NCBI GenBank assembly: GCA_038049695.1
Contig: CP142453.1
Span: 14,574,001-14,638,000 of the forward strand
DNA: 64,000 nt
Reading direction: 5' to 3'
Source of the DNA: Cinnamomum chago
Lineage: Eukaryota > Streptophyta > Magnoliopsida > Laurales > Lauraceae
A program made the translations under genes and the position numbers. The notes below the pieces were generated by a model. That model saw nothing but the letters and a program-made list of their open reading frames with translations, was not told where the DNA came from and made no database searches. Positions 46,301-57,379 of this stretch are shown in pieces; positions within the stretch are counted from its first letter, which is position 1, and each line of letters begins with the position of its first letter.

Positions 46301-49300
46301 GTAATTGTTTTAAGAAAATGCAGTTGTTTATTAGCATTACAGGCTCTTTGTTATATCAGCAGGATTTTCTGTAAGTGAGAAAAGTCTGACTCAACTTTTA
46401 GGATGCCAGATCGCTTGTTTCCTGATTATAAGTGAGAAAAGTAATAAACTTTGTTTTCAGGATTTTAGGATGCCAGATCGTTTGTTTCCTAAAATCTTTG
46501 TTATACCAGCAGGATTTTCTATAAGTGAGAAATCCAAAACATTTTAGGATGCCAGGTCCCTTGTTTCCTGATTTCCACCTCAAGTTTCAAGAGCAAACCC
46601 AAATGCCAATTTTGGAAATCCTAGAAAAAGAAACCTTGAACTTCAAATCATACAAGGTATCCCTAAACAGCTTTCTCATATATGATGGTTATTGGTGATA
46701 TCCATGAAAGACAACAAAACTATTGATGCGAAAATGTCAATTAAAAATCACTTTATTTTTATCAATTAGTAACCACATCTCAGTAAGCAAAAACAAAAAG
46801 ACGGCACCAGAAGTACAGTATCAAAAGGAGACAACCTCGAACTGCTCAAGAGATGTGTACAGTCCTTCCTGAAGTTTCGCCCTCATCGTGCCAAAATCCA
46901 TTGGATCTTTAATAATATCATAGTAACCTTCAACCTGGTCGATCAAAAGACTTGAATCTATTAGTGTCTATAAATAAACTGATTCTTAACACCTGAATTT
47001 AAAGAACTGCTACCAAATACAAACCTCATCGGGATCAACTGGCTCAGCAAATATCTCATGTGTGTCTTTCCTGGAATAAGAACATGGAACAGGAAAAAAT
47101 AAAAAAATATATATAAAAAAGAAAGAAAGGTCAAACTCTATGAGATTTATTATTTAACAAATAATTTAAGAAGCTATTAAAAATAATTTAAAAATCCAGA
47201 GAATGCACCTATTTTCCATTTTTTTTTTATACTTAGAATTGAATCACATATAAGGTAAGGTTATAGACACCTACCACCAACTCTACATGTTGGGTTCAAG
47301 TCCCAAAGACAAGAAGGGAGGTAAAGGAGCTAAATTCCTGTATGAGCCAGTTGCTACAAAATTCCTAGGGATTCATATGGTTTCTATGAAGGGGTATTGA
47401 AGGTATGAAAAATGAAGTGTCATGGGTGGAAGACCTAGAGGGAGGCCGGAGGCATCAAATTCTTAAGATTTAATTTCTTAGAGTGGAGGATAAGCAATCA
47501 TTTCCTATCGAAGGACGATATATTTTAATAGTCCCCTCTAGATCTCAACATTTGATCATTCACTCTGAGCCCCTTGGATGGAACCTTATTTTTTTTATGA
47601 AATCCTTCAAATTTAGTAAGAAACTAAGAATCAGGCAAAAGGGCCCTAAAAGTTTGGGACGGAGTGGAATCAGAAATGACAACAGGTATGAAACTGCTCT
47701 TTCTAACTTTGTACATCCCAAATTATATTGGTGATTGGTGCTTATATGAGTTGGAGAAGAAAATGCATAAGAAACAGTATCCTATCTCAAGTGGCTCCTT
47801 CTTATTTCCACGAAACGCTAAGTTTACAGTACCATCCACTTTGCCAAAACATAGTTAAAATGACTGCGATAAATCCAAATGGGGATTTAATATTATGCAA
47901 GATGCATACGTTAACTTCCTCTAATCAAATCAAAGTGAGAGAATTTGCAGTTCCAGTTACCTTTGCAGTACATCAAGGATGAGCTCAAGTACTCGTTTGT
48001 CTGGAATGCAAGATGCACTGCTTGATGATTTGTCTGTGGCAGTAATACTAATTCAGACCTTGATTTGAGTCTTAGAATGGCAACTTAATAACATATGATT
48101 CATACTTCCAGCAATGACAGAAAAGGACACTAACCAGCATTGCGCAGATGGCCATCTCGTTGGAGATTTTTTCCCGCCTGCAAAAAAGCATTCTGAAGTA
48201 AAAAAAGACGCAAAAATAGACTCCCACCTTATGTTGCGAAAGGGGGAGGGAGGTCCTGAGCAGAAATCAAAGAAACACACCGACTGATAACTATGTCAAC
48301 ATCTGTTATCAAGAATTTTTCCTTGTCAGTTCCAGATGTGAAATGCAAGAAAACTATAAACCAGATAGCAGTCCACCATGAGATGGAAGCCATTACATCA
48401 TACAAAAATTATTTCAAATAGAATTTGTCAGCAAGCAGAAAGGAAATCCATGAAAAGAGTGAAAAGATAAATGATCTCAAAAACTCAGATAGTGAAGCTC
48501 TCCAAATGGTAGAAAAGCACACTAAGCAGCTACTAACACAAGTAATGGTTAAGCTCATTTCTAAAATGAAACCTGCAAGTTGCAACAACCCTAGACATTT
48601 CGTTCACAGCAAAGGCCAACAAATTACTCCTGGAAGAATAAATTCAATTGGAATCCATCTATGAATAGATAATAAAATAGTCATATTTTACCAAAATGAA
48701 ATACAGACACACTTTAAGAAAGCCTTTAAATTTTCTTAAATACCCAAATATGATTATGAGCATGTATTCATTTGAACTGACTGCTAGAAATATGATGTAC
48801 CAAATTCAGGTGAAGTCGAATAAGTTAAGCATCTAAAGAACTCAGTACAAATAGCTAATGGAATGCATGAGAACCAAATCAATATTTAAAATATACTACT
48901 TCAGCATTGTCATCATCGTCATCATGCTTACTTATCCAAGTCAATCTATTAGAAAAGAACCAATGTATCAAATATCAGCAAAATGCCTACAATGTCCATG
49001 CTAGCAAAGAAGTAAGTGGTGAACAAAAGGCAAAGACTGAGACCAGAGGTGACAATGAGTACTTTGTGTCAATTACTTATATAACCATAACGTATCAAAC
49101 CAACCAGTAACAAATACAGAACAACTCACTTTGGAATCAAGAATCAAATGAAAAGTTAGGGAACAAATGAGTCACCCCATAATCCTGTTCCTGTTCTCGG
49201 ACCAACCAAACATTTATGTAACAAAAAAAAAGACATATTCTGCCCAAAGTAAATGTGGCCATTTAATTTGAGGTACATCCAAACATCACTTGATATTGTT

Positions 49301-49895
49301 CAACAAAAAGAACATCTTTCAGAGTTCATTCCAGAGTTGACTTCAAATCAAATAAATTCAAGTAACAGAGTCCATGCCACCTGTAAAACTAGGATCATAA
49401 ATAAACATACAGACTATCAATAAATTCAAAATGATCCTCTTAAAAGCAGCCATTACCAGTTAGAACTCATTATTAAGGTTCTAACCATATAAACATTAAA
49501 AACCAACCACATGAAGTTACTATTCTATCTCCAAATTCCCAGTCAAGAAAACGTACAGTGAAAAAGAACCCCAGAAATGTCCAACAATAACTTCAACATA
49601 ATATGAGAGAGAGTAACAGGAAGAAGAAGAGGAGGAACGGGAAGAGGGAAAGGTCAAAAAAGCATACCTCTCCAACAACCTTGTCAACGGAATTAACTAC
49701 CACCTCTTCAACTTCTTCCAACTTCTTCTTCTTCCTGCCCCTCTTCTTCCCGGGCAACCCCTGTCCCCTGCCCGTCTCCTTTCCATCCTCTGCCCGCTTC
49801 TCCACCTTCGGGACCCCACCACATGGAGCTTTCTCCTGCTTACACTTGTCAAGAGCAGAAAGCCTCGCACTCCTCCTATGTATACCTTCTTCCAT
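40305..49895 (-). CDS. bromodomain-containing protein, ten exons
   Basis: Exons in coding order are 49668-49895, 48135-48177, 47961-48033, 47025-47070, 46836-46934, 46165-46233, 45694-46039, about 44054-44134, 43721-43851 and 40305-42182, about 1000 codons. The ATG at 49895 is the start; the frame upstream has only GTG. Residues 50-58 (KKRGRKKKK) form an AT-hook/NLS-like basic patch. The bromodomain spans about residues 100-200: IPDKRVLELILDVL, the ZA loop AEPVDPDEVEGYYDIIKDP with MDFGTM, and NAMLFN, whose last Asn is the expected acetyl-lysine contact. After FYRQARSIQELAKKAF comes a long low-complexity region, a conserved WADFLSSNESLVST, and QFVKDLGPTAQMVAQRKL. These C-terminal motifs recur in plant bromodomain proteins. 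It should bind acetylated histones in the nucleus. The exon 7-8 junction is ambiguous (see findings). Nine 37-aa repeats fill exon 10. Confidence 0.92.
40593..41588 (-). repeat. nine tandem 111-bp units encoding 37-aa repeats
   Basis: Within exon 10 of the bromodomain gene the protein repeats a unit that opens PFQAMKASGSGQAANSMHNS and continues FPTSDEENQAAVSxSW. Nine units are present and all keep frame; unit 2 has 36 residues, the rest 37. Units differ by many substitutions, yet PF, K(A/S)S, the hydroxyl/Asn spacing and the acidic ENQ segment are kept. The composition is Ser/Asn/Gln-rich and probably disordered. A perfectly in-frame array with diverged DNA suggests selection on the protein. 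Confidence 0.95.
42918..43067 (-). repeat. 75-bp tandem duplication in intron 9
   Basis: Copies begin TAGAAATTTAT at 42918 and 42993. They share GATATAAAATGATA, GGTCATCAGTAAGAT and AAGCTCAATCAAGTACT. Confidence 0.8.
43438..43561 (-). repeat. 62-bp tandem duplication in intron 9
   Basis: Copies begin AAACATCAACC at about 43438 and 43500. Both contain AAGAAGAAACATGCATTATC and AGA(A/G)TGCA, and end TGCCAAA. Confidence 0.8.
43916..44008. repeat. dispersed repeat in intron 8, related to 20233-20544
   Basis: The stretch with CTATGGCATCTGGATACTTC, GTGTCCTTATCTAATACTTC and ATTTTATGTG resembles the duplicated unit in intron 4 of the oxidoreductase gene (TATGATGCTTGGATATTTC, GTGTTGTATCTTAT). It is one diverged copy. 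Confidence 0.5.
44622..45239. mobile_element. decayed hAT-like element in intron 7
   Basis: The left end TGGGTGTAAATGAGACAAGC and the right end, read in reverse, AGGGCTATTAACGAGCCAAG, are imperfect inverted repeats. The interior is full of AAGCTTGAGCTCAAG-type words. This composition is typical of decayed hAT-like elements in plant introns. The target duplication was not resolved. Confidence 0.5.
46345..46570 (-). repeat. interspersed short repeats in intron 5
   Basis: TTTTAGGATGCCAGATCG followed by CTTGTTTCCT (or a close variant) occurs three times, near 46396, 46463 and 46537. CAGCAGGATTTTCTRTAAGTG occurs near 46358 and 46508, giving a higher-order unit of about 150 bp. Confidence 0.7.
47225..47955. 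other. intron 3 sequence, partly repeat-like
   Basis: No exon of the bromodomain gene is needed here: the phases of exons 3 and 4 join directly. The middle (47270-47700) has a different texture from the flanks and may be an old insertion, but no termini were found. Confidence 0.3.
48178..49667. other. intron 1 of the bromodomain gene, nothing else recognised
   Basis: The stretch is AT-rich sequence between donor GTATGC at 49667 and the acceptor at 48178. No coding or element signal was supported. Confidence 0.5.
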
Positions 49896-49991
49896 TATTG
49901 CCTCTTTTGTCCACACAAAACAACAAAACTACCTAGAAATCTGCATAACTAATAAAACCCATTTCTTCTCTTCTTCTTTTTTTTTCCCTTT

Positions 49992-50760
49992 TTTCTCTTC
50001 AATCAAACAGCTATCAGGACCTCGTACTGAGCTTCCAGAATCCGAAAAGGAGAAGGTTAGAGTATCTTTTTGAATAAAATCAGAAACCCACTTACAAAAA
50101 TGCAAAAAGAATGAAACCCAATAATGGTTTTTATTCAATCTCTCTTCAATCAAACAGTAATCAAGGCCTCAAAACCAGGTTCAAGAATCCAGAAAGGGGC
50201 TGGCTCGAGCACGTCTTTTTCAATGAAATCAAAGACCCGCCTAAAAAAAAAAAAGCATGCATAACACAAAAACACATGTCTGAGAATTCTCTATTCTTCA
50301 GCCAGACAGCAATAGGGGCCCTTCTACTGTTCTACTAGAATCCCAAAAAGTGCTGCTTACAAGTTACAGCGAGCGTCTTTTTCAATAAAATAACAGAACC
50401 CAACAGTACAAAAACAGCATATAAAATAAAACACGGTTTTCCTTTTTATCTGTTTCTTCAACCAGACAGCGATCGATCGAGGGCCTTCCAACATTCAATC
50501 ATCCAAAATGGGGATACTAAAAAAAAAAAAAAAAAAAAAAAAAAACCAAAACCCGGATATAAAAATGCACGAATCACAAAACCCAGTAATCTCTTTTTTT
50601 CCCCAGAAGAAGGGATCGAGGAGGCTTGTTGTCGGCTGCTGTGTGGAATCCAGAAGCCCAGCGTCACATCAGAAATGAGGCAAAGACTCGTTCTTTCTCT
50701 GAGAAATCGAAAACCCACCTCGGGAAAGGCATTAGAAACAAAACCCAGATTCTGATTTCT
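49992..50760 (-). repeat. five degenerate tandem copies of about 150 bp upstream of the bromodomain ATG
   Basis: Copies start near 49992, 50141, 50291, 50443 and 50593. On the + strand each runs through a T-rich start with CAATCAAACAGC/CAGCCAGACAGC, a segment like ATCAAGGCCT, CCAGAATCC, a GTCTTTTTCAATRAAATCA block, AACCCACC, an A-rich tract, and CAAAACCCA. They are diverged but collinear. They begin just 5' of exon 1, so they form the 5' UTR and/or core promoter of the gene, including repeated sequence at potential leader splice sites. Confidence 0.7.
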
Positions 50761-50989
50761 TTTCTTTCCCCTCTGATTTGCAGTGGGGGATTTGGATGAG
50801 AATGCCGGGAGAGATAGAACCGTACGGTCACAACCCAAATGAAGGAGGGTTTATGTGGGGGCTTATGAGAGATTTTTTAAGCCGCAATGATGTCACCCCG
50901 GGGCTCAGGGATTTCCCGCTTCTCGGAGTTGCGGACGGGAAAAACAATGGACAGAGAGACCCTGAAGAATCCTAAATAGAGGAGTGGTG

Positions 50990-53300
50990 GCAATTGAGAA
51001 ATTGGAATCTATTTTTCAAGGATTTTGGAGTAGGATATGAGAAAATAAAAGACTTTCATCTTTAAATAAAAATATATAAAAGCACAAAAAAGAAGGCACT
51101 TTTTTAAAGATACAATTAGCTATGCATGTGAGTGAAGTGAAAAATGAGGAGGGGGTCTACCTGAAACAGAGAAATAGAGGAATGGACTCCTGGACTGAGC
51201 TACAAGGCTAACCCTTGAGTCTCTCATTAGCTCACCCACTAGATTGATTTATAGGGAAAAGCAAAATGATAAGGTCATTCCTTCACTTTTAGGACTTGGA
51301 GATTGCATCTCTTAAGATTTCTAACAACCCTAATTGGCCATTGCGCACTCTAATTTGAGTCGCTACAGTGTGTTTTAATAGGTACATCGTATTTAGGACT
51401 CTAATTTGAGTAGGCGCTAATACACCAAGACATGTGTATATATTCATTATGATTTTTATGTTAAAAATAGTGTATTTTACGGGGCTATATGTGGAGATAC
51501 AAGTCTAGAGATTAACATCTAATTTATTGCGAATCTTTTTTTTTTTTGTAAATGTTAATTGTCGCCTTATACTGGTTGTTGTGTTGTATATAGCATGAGA
51601 CAGGCATGTGAGAGATGTAACGCTGTGCCCAGTGGCATTGTTACAGCTATATTAGATACGGAGTGAGATTTCTTTCTAATGGAGAAAAGCATAGATATGA
51701 ATGCATGCATTACGGTTCATGTTTCTAAATTAAGGTTGCCAGTGACATGAATCTAGTTTGGGAGTATCCTTAGGTATGTAAACGGGTCAATTTCAGGTCG
51801 AGACCATACTGGACTTGGAATTAGAATCATTTTTAAGTGGTTAGTTCCAAACTTGTTTTGTTTGTTTCAATCACGATTTTGATAAGAATGTTCATATCCG
51901 GTTCTGAAATCGGTTTCAACTAAAAGACTGGGATCAGTTCCCAAACTGGACCCAAGTGTATGTGTAAATGCACTAATTGATGGAGTCGGTATTGTCGATT
52001 TTCAAAACGGGTGCACTTTGATCTAAGCACTAGGGTTGGTGTCGAACCTTGGTCTCTGTTTTGGATTCCTTAATCCTAAACGAGCTTAGGGTCGAACATG
52101 ATAGGAATGATCTAAATCTAACTCTTTGACGACCTTAGTCACATCTACTATACATAAGCTGAACAAGCATTTTGATCATAATGTCTAATCATGTTATAAA
52201 CCATCGTTACTAATATAGTGTAATTACCAATTGGTTTAAGATATTGTTATGTAGGTGTCTGCCAAACGATGATATGAAAAAAGTTTATTTTATTGGAAGA
52301 CCCTAAACGCATGCATGACGTTTTCATTTCTCGTATGGCTCAACTCGCCAAAAGGCCTCATGCAAGGTGAGGGTACAAACTCTACATATAATCTCACTCA
52401 CTTTCTTTTCTATAGTCGATGTGTTACTCCAAGGCGCCACAATCTATGTCATGCTTGTGGCTCCCTTGTAGAAGGGTGTTGAGTCCGACGAGGTCTGGAT
52501 ATGCAGTGGTGCATAAGTCCCACATCGGAAATATGTTGGTCCTGGTCTTGGGTATATAAAATGGATTGCACATTCTCACACTTCAAGAGGTGCTGCAGTG
52601 TCAATTCATACAGGACATATTTTCATTTTTTAAATTAGAGTGGGTCCCTAAATCATGATCCGAACCATTAATCATGTTAGGAAGGTCGTAAATGGCTATA
52701 ATACCAAATTTCAGCCGTTTGATCATCATCATTGTGAGAAGTATATGAAATCATCCAGACCATTAGATGTTAATTTTTTGGACTTTTGTGCGCCTTATTT
52801 TTCATTGTCCAACACATGCCCTCGCGTGCAAGTCCAACGGATTTCATAGACGGGTGTGCCACGTGGGCTACACAAGAACGATGTGATTAAAACCCGCTCT
52901 AATGCCATGTACCATGTGCCAATCCAAACCAAAAGCTTAAGCTATAAAGAATGGTGTAACAATACATATCAAGCTTGCAACATTGTATAGGTCCCTTTTT
53001 CCCTATCCAAACCGTTAATCCTCATCAAAAGTCCAACAATGCCTACTGAGTCAAATCTCATAATTTGATTCATCATATATTTTTCACAATATGTGAAAAT
53101 TGTGAAAAACACGTGAACTGTTTGATGATATTAAATTCACATTTAAAGAGGTGTGAAAATGACAAACCATAGATTGTGTTCCACATATGACTCATTTACA
53201 TATTTTCACATCATATGTGAAATTGATAAATAACCCCTTTGGGTAGCGTCAAACTTATCCACTAGATGCAATCTCACAAAGTTAGTAGCAGAGGAAATTT
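50990..53300. other. intergenic, nothing firm
   Basis: The promoter side of the bromodomain gene lies at the left edge. A segment at 52516-52562 with AAGTCCCACATCGG and TATAAAATGG resembles sequence common in small LTR elements, but no termini were found. No exon was recognised. Confidence 0.35.
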
Positions 53301-54436
53301 GATTGGTTTCATACCCGAAAAAGAGAATTATCACCATTGAATCTTTATCTCCAATTTATTTAGGGCTTTGCTATGTAGGTTCTTGTACTCTTTCACCTAA
53401 CCATATCTTTAGTCATATTTTCAACGGCTCTTAATTTATCATTCGTCTAATCGCTTCTTCTTTTTTAGGCAATGTTTATGTAGCAAATCTTTGGGGGACT
53501 CACCATGCTTCTATGCTTTTAGGTATGACATATTTTCACATGAAAAAAAGAGAGGCACCTTTAAGCTTATTTCTCTGCGAAGGAAAAGATTAAAATCCAA
53601 TGGGGATGGAGAGCGAAGTTTTGTGCTTGAGCAAGAAAGGGATATCACAAAAAGTCCTCTCACTACACAAATGTATCCTAAAGATTTTTATTGGTCTCTA
53701 CCCTAGCCTGATTCTTTGATCATTTGGCCCTTAAATATTTTATTCACAGGGGTTGTTTATGATGTTTTCTGCATGTGTTCATATCATTTCAAATGACATT
53801 TCTTGACTTTCATTGTTCTTGGAGTTGCTCATAAGTAATTATTATTTATTCCCAACTCTATCATTTCTTGTACCTTCACACATCCCTTTTCACATATGCA
53901 TCTCCCTGAAATTTACTTTCCTCGCAATCTTCATTGACTAATATTAACATGATACAAGCAATACCGGTGATACAAGCAATCATAACATTTGAGATGATTT
54001 AAACATGTCCAACACAAGCCAACAACAATATCAATGAGAAAATTTTCTCTATACAAGTTGATGGCCTCTCAAGGAGAAAATGTAAACAGAAAATCCTTTC
54101 AAGGAGATCAGGTATGCGGGGAAATTATTGATATAAGTAATAAGGATAAATCAAAAGAAGTACAATTTATCCAAGGACTATGCCTAAAATAGGACGGAAC
54201 ATCATATAGCAGACTACAACATAGGCTTGATGATGACGACTACCACGACCACGACTCCAACATAGCTTTGACACTGACAACAACAACTGTGATAGATAGA
54301 TAGATAGGTAGCATGACATAGACATGTACCGAGTTATAGCAGTGTGCCATGGGGTACTGTGGGACTTGTATTTAACATCAGGCAAAAGGTTTAGAGGAGA
54401 GTATAGTTCAAATATGTGAATGTACCTATTCGTAAC

Positions 54437-54702
54437 TGTAGGGGAGCGGGAACCGCCGCCACCGCACCAGCTGAACCCCCGTAGGGTGCCCGGGGGTGTC
54501 CGGGGACGTAGGCCTCCCCCCAAGGGGGGGAACAAATAAACAATTGGCCCGAGTAGGCTCCACTGGTACGCCCTGGGGTGGGCTAACCCCTCACGGGGGG
54601 GAAAAACCTGCAGGGTGAAGGGCCCCATGTCCCCGGGCACCCTATGGGGGTTTAGCTGGGGGGTTTAGCTGGTGCGGCGGCGGTGGTTCCCCCTCCCCTA
54701 CA
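54437..54702. mobile_element. GC-rich foldback element with 5-bp target duplication
   Basis: The 266-bp insert starts TGTAGGGGAGCGGGAACCGC and continues CGCCACCGCACCAGCT. It ends with the complement, AGCTGGTGCGGCGGCGGTGG then TTCCCCCTCCCCTACA. It is flanked by perfect GTAAC (54432-54436 and 54703-54707). The inside is also self-complementary (GGGTGCCCGGGG and CCCCGGGCACCC). It is very GC-rich in AT-rich surroundings. No coding capacity; the superfamily is unknown to me. Confidence 0.85.
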
Positions 54703-56440
54703 GTAACAGTGTTGAAATTTCTTAGCAATTATTTGAATTACAATGCCTACGTACGGAGGAAGAACTAAGATCATATTACAATCATGGTTAATATTTAAGT
54801 ATTATATATCGATCAATTGTTTCACGGGTACCAATATAATCGCTTCTGCCATTCATTGGAGGATGAAGGAGCTTGTTTTATTAGAAGACTAAGTGACTGC
54901 CATGTAACAATGCATTGTGCGAGTCTTGCACCTCATAAAACTTCTTTGAGTAGAAGTTTGATTTGAGCCAAATTTCATTTAAAATAATTATAGTGGTAGT
55001 CGTCATCATCATCAATCCTAATACGTCATAAAACTAGTGTAAGATGTAGTTTGATTTAAGTCATATTTCGTTTAAGAGAATTGTAGTTGTCATCGTCATC
55101 ATGAATCCTAATCCCATCACCATCAGCCATGCATTTGGGTAACTTTGAGTTTTTACTTTTCCACACAACTATATTTGTAGACATATTTTCAACAGCTCTA
55201 CAACTCATCATGTCCTTTATCACTACTTCATTTAGGGCATGAATGACACCTTTTTTGGCATGCAAAAGTACATTTTGAGCTTACTTTTCCATGATTATGA
55301 GAGTTTTTTTTTTTTTTTAATACTTGAGTGATTATGAGAGAATTGAAATCCATTTTAGGCCTGGAGGCAGAAAATATTTCACACAGATGCCAAGTCCTCT
55401 TATTGTGCAAATGCACCCTTAGATCTTTACTAGCTAGTCTCTACCTTTTTCTAGTTCATTAACTTATGACCCTTGAGTAAGTATCACAAGGATGTTTCTA
55501 CCCTTTTGTACATGAGTTTTTACTGTTTCAAATGACATTTCTTGATTTTCTATATTATTGAAATTGCTCTTGAGGCTCCCTGTATGTATTCGTTTTTAAT
55601 TTTGTCCTTTCATGTAATTTCACATATCCCTCTTACATAGAAATCTCCACAAAAATGCATTTCTGCTTTTATTTTTTCTTCCTTGTCTAACAATAATATT
55701 TACATACAAACATATATATTTAGAGATGCATATTTTCTCCTGTACTCCTATGAATGTATTAGTTACTAATGATATTGTAACATGAGTCTTACCTAACATG
55801 GAAGAAGTTGAAATCTCTTTATGATTATTTGAATTGCAGTGTTTTATAGTGGAAGAACTAACAACATATTGCTAGAATGGTTGATATTGGAGTACTTTTA
55901 ATTGTTTCAGTGGCTCGTATGAATGTGCTTTCCATTTAGGTAGTCTGCAGCCTCATAAGGATTATGTATGAAGAAGTTTAACTGAGTCACATTCTGTATA
56001 AGAGAATCATCTTCATTGTTATCGTCATCGAATCCTAATTATCCAATCTATTTAATTAGGATCTGTTTTGTGAGATTTGTTTTTTTTTTTTTCAATCAAC
56101 TGTGTTTCTAGCTATATTTTCAACAACTCTACAATTTATCATATATACCATCCATCGCTTCTTCATTTAGGAATAGTTTTCATTTTTTCACTACAACAAA
56201 ATACATTTTTAGCGTCAAACTTATAGCGGGGGCTGGTAAAATTCATGTGGAATTTATCCCAATTTTTTATTTTTGTGTGGAATTTATCCCAATTTTTAGC
56301 TTTTCCAACATGATATCTTTATGTACGAAAAGATGCCCAGCTTACTTTTTCGTGATAAGAGAGAACAACAAAATCCAATGAGGGTAAGTCCATTCATACT
56401 GAGAGAAAAGAGTTCTATCCAAAGTATATACAAAGGAAAG

Positions 56441-56753
56441 TGTTGTGATCTAAGGTCTAGGAGAAGATATCAATCACGCACAAGAGAATAGAGATTTACG
56501 TGGTTCGACTTTTGGCCTACATCCACGGGGAAGACGGGAGAAATCACTATGCAATCAGAAGAGAGGTTGAACATCCTAGAGACTTTTAGTCTTTATTTAT
56601 AATATCAGCGCCAAACCCTGTTACACTCAAACACTATTTCTTAATCACAGTATACCTATAAAAAGCCTACTTCTAATCACAGTATAAGTTGGGCAGTCCA
56701 GAGGCCCGATTAACTAAGATTAATTAACTTCTATTGAGCCATAAAAATTAACA
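56441..56753 (+). mobile_element. short solo LTR (Copia/TRIM-like)
   Basis: The 313-bp block starts TGTTGTGATCTAAGG and ends AAAAATTAACA. It is flanked by GAAAG and AAAAG, a 5-bp duplication with one change. It contains GAGATTTACGTGGTTCGACT, then TTTGGCCTACATCCACGGGG, which I know from many small plant LTRs. No internal region is present. Confidence 0.7.
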
Positions 56754-56804
56754 AAAAGGTCTTCATTGTTCCCCACCTATTTCTAGTTCTTCAAACATAT
56801 GATT

Positions 56805-56807
<3 letters not shown>

Positions 56808-56842
<35 letters not shown>
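56808..56842. repeat. (TA)n microsatellite
   Basis: An uninterrupted AT dinucleotide run. Similar runs lie near 10601, 22497 and 36397. Confidence 0.9.
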
Positions 56843-56848
<6 letters not shown>

Positions 56849-57379
56849 AGGGTTGTCTTCGATATTTTTATGTCTAATGCCCATACCATTTCAAATGAGT
56901 TTCTTAATTTTCTCATTTAATGGAGTTACTCAAAGAGTTTCATCTTACATGCTGATTTCTAATTCTATCCCGATAACTCTATGTATTTCTTCATCTCAGG
57001 GCATGTACTTGTTCATTGGCTGACATGGTTGAAAGATACAACAGTGTGCCAGGTGACCCGTACAATCTGTACTTGTTATAGAGCAAAGACTATTTTTTGC
57101 ATATGATATGAACTGGAATAAATTGTGACATCTATAATAGAAGATTACAAATCATGGTTAATAGTAAAGTATTGGTGATTGTTTGTCAAATACTGACGTG
57201 AGTGTTTTGCCATGCAGATTAAATAGTCTTTTAGATTGGAAACCATCCAGACAGTCTCACCTTGTAAGAACTGTGCATGAGGCCAATTAATTGGAGTCAT
57301 CTTTCTAAATAGAGAATTGTGGTCATCATCATCAAGGACAACAACAAAGCCTTGAGCATTTATTTTTGGGCCTACTTTG

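Noticed and set aside
49896-49916. Upstream extension of the bromodomain protein by seven residues
   Set aside because: The frame upstream begins with GTG, not ATG. The first real ATG is at 49895, followed by MEEG..., a sensible N-terminus.
50458-50838. 126-aa open frame upstream of the bromodomain gene
   Set aside because: It is a translation through the 5' tandem repeat, including a poly-A tract read as poly-Phe. It shows the repeat periodicity rather than a protein domain.
52480-52600. TRIM/LTR-like segment with AAGTCCCACATCGG and a TATA box
   Set aside because: The words are suggestive of small LTR elements, but no TG...CA ends, second LTR or target duplication could be found.
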